A DNA stretch of 64,000 nt from Trichococcus ilyis (GTDB lineage Bacteria; Bacillota; Bacilli; Lactobacillales; Aerococcaceae), in contig NZ_FNYT01000008.1 in the NCBI RefSeq assembly GCF_900109135.1, positions 39,705 through 103,704 on the forward strand, in the 5' to 3' direction. Below, piece after piece: positions 60,117-64,000 of this stretch; the stretch's first letter is position 1; the number at the start of each line of letters is the position of its first letter. Below the pieces are notes generated by a model. It searched no databases. It saw nothing but the letters and a program-made list of their open reading frames with translations, and was not told where the DNA came from. A program made the translations under genes and the position numbers.

Positions 60117-60539
60117 ATGAGTATCGATTTTAAAGATCACGGAAAACAACCTTACGTAGTCAACATCGAGGATGCAACCCTACAGAATGAGAACTACCGC
60201 ACAACCATCTGGACCGGCAAAAAATTGCAGGTGACCGTCATGACCATCCAGCCGAACGATGACATCGGCTTGGAAGTCCACCATGGCATCGACCAATTCA
60301 TCCGCATCGAAGAAGGGGACGGTCTGTGCGTGATGGGCGATTCGGAGGACAATCTGGATTTCGAACAAAAAGTTTCCGATGATGACGCTGTCTTTGTCCC
60401 TGCCGACAAATGGCACAACATCACAAATACCGGGGATAAACCGCTCAAACTGTATACAATCTATGCAGGCCCTGACCACTTGCCCGGAACGGTACACCCG
60501 ACTCATGAGGACGCAAAAAACGATCCAAACGAACATTAA
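60117..60539 (+). CDS. Cupin-domain protein
   Basis: 140-aa single cupin. Motif 1 GLEVHHGIDQFIRIEEGDG and motif 2 VPADKWHNITNTGDKPLKLYTIY give two or three metal-binding His. AGGAGG ribosome site and TATAAT at 60071-60076. The ligand is unknown; homologues are often annotated only as cupins. Confidence 0.88.
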   Translation: MSIDFKDHGKQPYVVNIEDATLQNENYRTTIWTGKKLQVTVMTIQPNDDIGLEVHHGIDQFIRIEEGDGLCVMGDSEDNLDFEQKVSDDDAVFVPADKWHNITNTGDKPLKLYTIYAGPDHLPGTVHPTHEDAKNDPNEH

Positions 60540-60544
60540 ACAAC

Positions 60545-60590
60545 CAAAAAACGGAGCTGTCGCATCATCTGCCGACAGCTCCGTTTTTTG
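60545..60590. terminator. Bidirectional terminator
   Basis: AAAAAACGGAGCTGTCG pairs with CGACAGCTCCGTTTTTT around 11 nt; between cupin (+) and zinc-ribbon (-) genes. Confidence 0.93.
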
Positions 60591-60607
60591 GTTATAATCA
60601 TTAAGAA

Positions 60608-60808
60608 TCAATCTACCAGTTTCGCTAATTGCTCTTCCGGCATGTAGAATGATACTTTGCCGCATTGTGGGCATACTGCCGCTTCCAAAGCCGCCTTTGC
60701 ATATCCGTTCAATGTTTTTTCTTTCGCCAGTTCAACAAGGTAAACCCCTTGCGAATACAGACCTAAGCCTTCAATCAAATCAACGTTGCAATCTGTGCAT
60801 TTAGCCAT
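60608..60808 (-). CDS. Small zinc-ribbon protein
   Basis: 66 aa starting MAKCTDCNVDL. Cys4-x2-Cys7 and Cys46-x2-Cys49 form a probable zinc ribbon; between them is an amphipathic helix. ATG at 60808 with GGGG upstream; the frame is open further without signal. Function unknown, possibly nucleic-acid or protein binding. Confidence 0.75.
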   Translation of the reverse strand: MAKCTDCNVDLIEGLGLYSQGVYLVELAKEKTLNGYAKAALEAAVCPQCGKVSFYMPEEQLAKLVD

Positions 60809-60978
60809 CGTATTTCCCCTGCTTTCTCTTCGATAATGTCTACTTTTTTGGAACAACCACTTCATCCATCATATCACGTTTTTACGATGAAACTTTTTTC
60901 CAAATTATGAACTTTTATCTCAAAAAAGACTGGACCGATTGCCCAACCTCCTGCTTGTTGTCGCCGATGCTGACTGTT

Positions 60979-61020
60979 AAAAAAAACGTTCCGGAAATCA
61001 TCAGTATGATTCCGGAACGC
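60979..61020 (-). terminator. Terminator of the tRNA unit
   Basis: GCGTTCCGGAA pairs with TTCCGGAACG around 13 nt, then eight T on the minus strand. Confidence 0.9.
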
Positions 61021-61036
61021 TTCTCCGCTTTTCTTA

Positions 61037-61109
61037 CTGGGCTAGCTGGATTCGAACCAACGAATGACGGAGTCAAAGTCCGTTGCCTTACCGCTTGGCG
61101 ATAGCCCAA
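61037..61109 (-). tRNA. tRNA-Gln (TTG anticodon)
   Basis: Acceptor TGGGCTA pairs with TAGCCCA; anticodon loop ACTTTGACT gives TTG; T-loop GGTTCGAATCC. The 3' CCA is not encoded. Second in a two-tRNA unit. Confidence 0.96.
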
Positions 61110-61110
61110 T

Positions 61111-61193
61111 GGTGGAGGGAGGCAGATTCGAACTGCCGAACCCGAAGGAGCGGATTTACAGTCCGCCGCGTTTAGCCACTTCGCTATCCCTCC
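61111..61193 (-). tRNA. tRNA-Tyr (GTA anticodon)
   Basis: Acceptor GGAGGGA pairs with TCCCTCC, discriminator A, CCA encoded; anticodon loop ACTGTAAAT gives GTA; long variable arm, T-loop AGTTCGAATCT. Only 1 bp separates it from tRNA-Gln. Confidence 0.96.
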
Positions 61194-61320
61194 GTGCGCT
61201 TTCCTTGAAAAGCTGACCAACATATAATATAACAGCAGCCAGCGATTTTCAAGAGGCGATTTTCAATTTTTACCAGTTTCTAATTCAGGGGTCCGCCAGA
61301 AAAAGCGGCTACTTTTGCAC

Positions 61321-62904
61321 TTACAGGTTCCCGGACCGGAAAATGGAAATCAGCAGCCAGATGCTGAACAGGCCAGCAATCACAAAGCCTCCTTGCCCAA
61401 GAAATTGCCCGCCCGGTGTACCGGACATGATGGCGGATGACAACAGCAAGCCGGCAACAACCAAGGAGATGACGACTCGGTTGGACATCTTCTTGACATC
61501 TTTCCATTTGTCATCCAGCTGATCGACATCGATCCGAAGCATGGTCCTGCCGCTTGCCGTCTGCTTCAATAAAGCCAGCAGACTCGACGGAATTTCGCTG
61601 CTGTCCTTGAGGAAGGCATACCCCCTCAAAGCCAGTTTTTCCGCAGAAAACTTCTGCAGCAGCGTTGTGAGCGTAAAGTTTTCCTTCAGATAGTCCTTCG
61701 CAATCGAGATCAGGTTCAATTCAGGGGAAATCTCCTGAAAAACACCTTCCAGTATCGACAAAGACTTCGCGAGAATCGTCAGATCACTCGGAATGGCGAT
61801 GTTATGGCGTTTGAACATCCGGATGAAGTCCGTAATGAAAGTGCCCATATTCACATTCAGCATGTTGTTCGAAAGGTACATATCGAACAGCATCTCAACG
61901 TCGGCATAAAGGCTGCGTTTGTCCACCCTGCCTTTCGGAGTCCCCAGTTCCAGACAGACTTTCACCATCCGATCGAGATCCTTTGAGGCCAATCCTTGGA
62001 GAATATCGTTCAGCGACTTTTTCGTGGTCTCCGACAGATCCCCCATGATGCCGAAATCGATGAAATAGATTTTGCCTTCTTTGATGATCAGGTTGCCGGG
62101 ATGGGGATCTCCGTGGAAAAAGCCGTCGTGGAATACTTGCTTCAGATAGGCCAGCATCAATTTGCGGCTGATGTCGTCCGAATCATAGCCAAGCAAGTCC
62201 AACTGGTCGCGGTTCGTGATTTTCGTGCCCTCGATGTACTCTTCCACCAAGATCCGGCGCGTCGTCAGTCCGGGATAGATTTTTGGGACTCCGACGCAAG
62301 CAATGTTGGCATTGAGATCGCGGAAACGTTGCAGGAGCTGGGCTTCATTGCGGAAGTCCAGTTCGATCAATGTGTTCGCCTTCACTTGTTCCAATGCTTC
62401 CTTGGGATCGACCACCTCGACCAGTTCCTTCGGGATTTTCCGGCTGAGACGGATCAGGATGTCCAGGTCGCGGATCAGCAGATCATCGATGATCGGGCGC
62501 TGCACTTTCACGACCACTTCCTCCCCGGTCCGGAGAACCGCCCGATGGACCTGTGCTATCGAGGCACTGGCGAGCGGTTTTTCGTCGATGGACAAAAAAG
62601 CTTCGCCCAGTGACAGTTTGGTTTCTTCCATAAAAATGCGCTCGACTTCCGCAAACGGAAATTCCGGCGCTTTGTCCTGCAGGTGCGCCAGTTCTTCGAC
62701 GAAGGCCTGCGGGAGAATATCAATGCGGGTGGATAGGATCTGTCCGATTTTGATGAAGCTCGGTCCCAATTTTTCGAAAGCAAGACGAAGGTTCTCCGGA
62801 TCCTGATCTTTTTGGCTGGGCTTCACCTGGTTATGGTAAAGGAATTGAAGCCCGTAGGAGGACAAGATCCGGACTATTTCATGCAACCGTTCGTCTCTTG
62901 CCAT
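61321..62904 (-). CDS. ABC1/UbiB-family atypical kinase
   Basis: 527 aa. KxGQ-type motif in FIKIGQILSTR (near 50), Ala-rich loop ASASIAQVHRA (near 110), Lys in VVKVQRP, HGDPHPGN and IDFGIMG; two C-terminal membrane helices (about 470-522). Members support lipid or quinone metabolism by an ATP-dependent mechanism; in a fermenter without evident quinone genes here its partner is unclear. Cotranscribed with the phasin-like gene 28 bp upstream. Confidence 0.92.
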   Translation of the reverse strand: MARDERLHEIVRILSSYGLQFLYHNQVKPSQKDQDPENLRLAFEKLGPSFIKIGQILSTRIDILPQAFVEELAHLQDKAPEFPFAEVERIFMEETKLSLGEAFLSIDEKPLASASIAQVHRAVLRTGEEVVVKVQRPIIDDLLIRDLDILIRLSRKIPKELVEVVDPKEALEQVKANTLIELDFRNEAQLLQRFRDLNANIACVGVPKIYPGLTTRRILVEEYIEGTKITNRDQLDLLGYDSDDISRKLMLAYLKQVFHDGFFHGDPHPGNLIIKEGKIYFIDFGIMGDLSETTKKSLNDILQGLASKDLDRMVKVCLELGTPKGRVDKRSLYADVEMLFDMYLSNNMLNVNMGTFITDFIRMFKRHNIAIPSDLTILAKSLSILEGVFQEISPELNLISIAKDYLKENFTLTTLLQKFSAEKLALRGYAFLKDSSEIPSSLLALLKQTASGRTMLRIDVDQLDDKWKDVKKMSNRVVISLVVAGLLLSSAIMSGTPGGQFLGQGGFVIAGLFSIWLLISIFRSGNL

Positions 62905-62932
62905 CCTGATCCCTCCTTCATCTTCCGATTGC

Positions 62933-63214
62933 TTATTTGCTCAACAATTGATCCAGTTTGGCGTTGATGGCATCCATCTTGGCTTCCAGCGCCTCCACAT
63001 CCTCTTTTTTGGCGAACGGCAGCTGATCAAGCTCCGCTTTCGTTGCCGGCACGAGGCCTGTGGCTTTCCGGGTCAGCTCCGTCTGCAGTTCTTTTCCTTC
63101 CTGGACCGTAACGCGCCCTTTTTCGACCATCTCGTTGATCAGCTTTTCAGCCTTCTCGATCGAAGTCGAGGTCATACCGACACCTGCTAAGAAAATCTTC
63201 TTTAATTCATCCAT
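62933..63214 (-). CDS. Phasin-like coiled-coil protein
   Basis: 93 aa: MDELKKIFLAGVGMTSTSIEKAEKLINEMVEKGRVTVQEGKEL, then a C-terminal coiled coil (EDVEALEAKMDAINAKLDQLL). Resembles the PhaF/PhaI-like family often found beside UbiB genes. May be a membrane- or lipid-associated partner of the kinase. Confidence 0.8.
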   Translation of the reverse strand: MDELKKIFLAGVGMTSTSIEKAEKLINEMVEKGRVTVQEGKELQTELTRKATGLVPATKAELDQLPFAKKEDVEALEAKMDAINAKLDQLLSK

Positions 63215-63259
63215 TTTAATCGCTCCTTTGATTGCTGAAATGGGAAAATCCGAAAAATC

Positions 63260-63541
63260 TTAGTGCTCATGGGAATGTTCGTGTTCTGAGTGACTGTCTG
63301 CATCTTCATTGTTGCGGCGGATGCTGAATTGCTCCGGCACTGGATCATACCCGCCTTTGACGAAAGGATGGCATCTTAGGATGCGTGCGATCCCCATGAT
63401 GCTGCCCTTGATTGCGCCATGTTTTTGGATGGCTTGGACCGCATAGTTCGAGCAGGTCGGGTAATACCGGCAGCTCGGCGGAAACAAAGGGGATATCACT
63501 TTCTGGTAACCGCGTATCAAACCGATAAATAATTTCTTCAT
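63260..63541 (-). CDS. yidD: Membrane protein insertion efficiency factor YidD
   Basis: 93 aa. [23 protein letters not shown] and [16 protein letters not shown] are the YidD signature with its three Cys. The last 20 residues are an acidic His-rich tail ([10 protein letters not shown]), longer than in typical YidD. AAAGGA ribosome site. Confidence 0.95.
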   Translation of the reverse strand: MKKLFIGLIRGYQKVISPLFPPSCRYYPTCSNYAVQAIQKHGAIKGSIMGIARILRCHPFVKGGYDPVPEQFSIRRNNEDADSHSEHEHSHEH

Positions 63542-63669
63542 GGCGCGCTGTCCTTTCTGGCTCTATACTGCTATTTTACCCTTTTTCTCCGCAAAATAAA
63601 ATAATACGATGCTACAAAAGGCATCCCGCTGGCGCTATTTTTTTTCGTGTTATTTGAAAAACTAAATTC

Positions 63670-64000
63670 CAGTTGACTGGTTCAAAATACGGAATTAACT
63701 TCTGCAAAGCTGGGAGTGGAATTCACTCCTGCAAACAGCCTATAATTCAAGGTGGATAATGTTTTGCTTCCTCACTTACAAAAAGAAGGAAGTGTTCACC
63801 TATGACAACACAGAAACATTTAACCCTTGAAGATCGTTACGCCATTCAACACTCACTTGAAAAACGCCACTCCTTCCGCACCATAGCCCGCTCCCTGGAC
63901 AAAGACCCGACCTCCATTTCAAAAGAAGTCAGACGGCACCGCCAGAGTAGATATTACGTGGGCCAGGGCCGCGTCCCCAATCGCTGCATCCATCGCCAAT
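63670..64000 (+). mobile_element. IS30-family insertion sequence, right part cut
   Basis: The transposase start and about 130 bp of upstream sequence lie in the window. A GGAGTG-GAATT-CACTCC palindrome (near 63713-63730) and a TATAAT (63738-63745 region) precede the gene. I could not fix the left inverted repeat, so the left boundary is approximate. Confidence 0.6.
63802..64000 (+). CDS. IS30-family transposase, 3' partial
   Basis: First 66 codons only: MTTQKHLTLEDRYAIQHSLE, then SFRTIARSLDKDPTSISKEVRRHR, the N-terminal helix-turn-helix that binds the terminal repeats in IS30 transposases. The DDE domain would lie beyond the window. AGAAGGAAG precedes the ATG. Whether the copy is intact cannot be judged. 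Confidence 0.88.
   Translation, partial: MTTQKHLTLEDRYAIQHSLEKRHSFRTIARSLDKDPTSISKEVRRHRQSRYYVGQGRVPNRCIHRQ

Overview
The window reads as chromosome of a low-GC-phylum Gram-positive fermenter of the order Lactobacillales, most likely the Carnobacteriaceae and plausibly Trichococcus. This is inference from content: AGGAGG ribosome sites, many PTS genes, a lactate/hydroxyacid dehydrogenase, a T-box, a glmS ribozyme, cdaA-cdaR-glmM and yidD, at roughly 50% GC. No marker gene in the window fixes the genus.

Layout. 1-2 kb: a CitA/DcuS-type two-component pair cut by the left edge. 2.3-10.2 kb: beta-glucoside use, with three family-1 phospho-glycosidases, one PTS EIIC and a divergent RpiR regulator, with CcpA-type cre sites upstream. 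10.3-16.2 kb: a YtxH protein, a D-2-hydroxyacid dehydrogenase, an alanine/glycine:Na+ symporter, a small CxxC metal-binding protein, and a cystine symporter under a cysteine T-box. 16.5-19.2 kb: a P1B-type metal ATPase and an FNR-like regulator. FNR boxes at exactly -41.5 precede both the ATPase and the CxxC protein. 19.5-30.4 kb: housekeeping and transport (exonuclease-BRCT, RpiR, EamA exporter, C-S lyase, DUF4153 protein, ABC-2 exporter, L-2-hydroxyacid dehydrogenase). 30.5-41 kb: TetR plus MacB-like exporter with a palindromic operator, a structured repeat-bounded element, an AraC regulator, a kinase, an acetyltransferase, and a two-component system divergent from a small secreted protein. 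41.3-45.2 kb: a TPP-riboswitch operon tenA-ykoE-ykoD-ykoC. 45.4-45.9 kb: yefM-yoeB. 46.2-59.9 kb: amino-sugar and mannitol block, with glmS and its ribozyme, two complete mannitol PTS sets with mtlD and mtlR, then glmM-cdaR-cdaA. 60-63.5 kb: cupin, zinc ribbon, tRNA-Gln and tRNA-Tyr, UbiB kinase, phasin-like protein, YidD. The right edge cuts an IS30-type transposase.

How the genes connect. Mannitol enters as mannitol-1-phosphate and MtlD makes fructose-6-phosphate, the substrate of GlmS. GlmM, two kilobases past the mannitol genes, continues to the UDP-GlcNAc precursor and is cotranscribed with the c-di-AMP synthase.

The most unusual structure is in the intergenic DNA. Nine short arrays of hairpin units belong to three unrelated sequence families, and all keep the same 50-52 bp period with about 1.5 to 3.5 units. 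They sit mainly at gene 3' ends and in convergent gaps. The conserved geometry with different stem sequences is the best candidate here for an undescribed element class.
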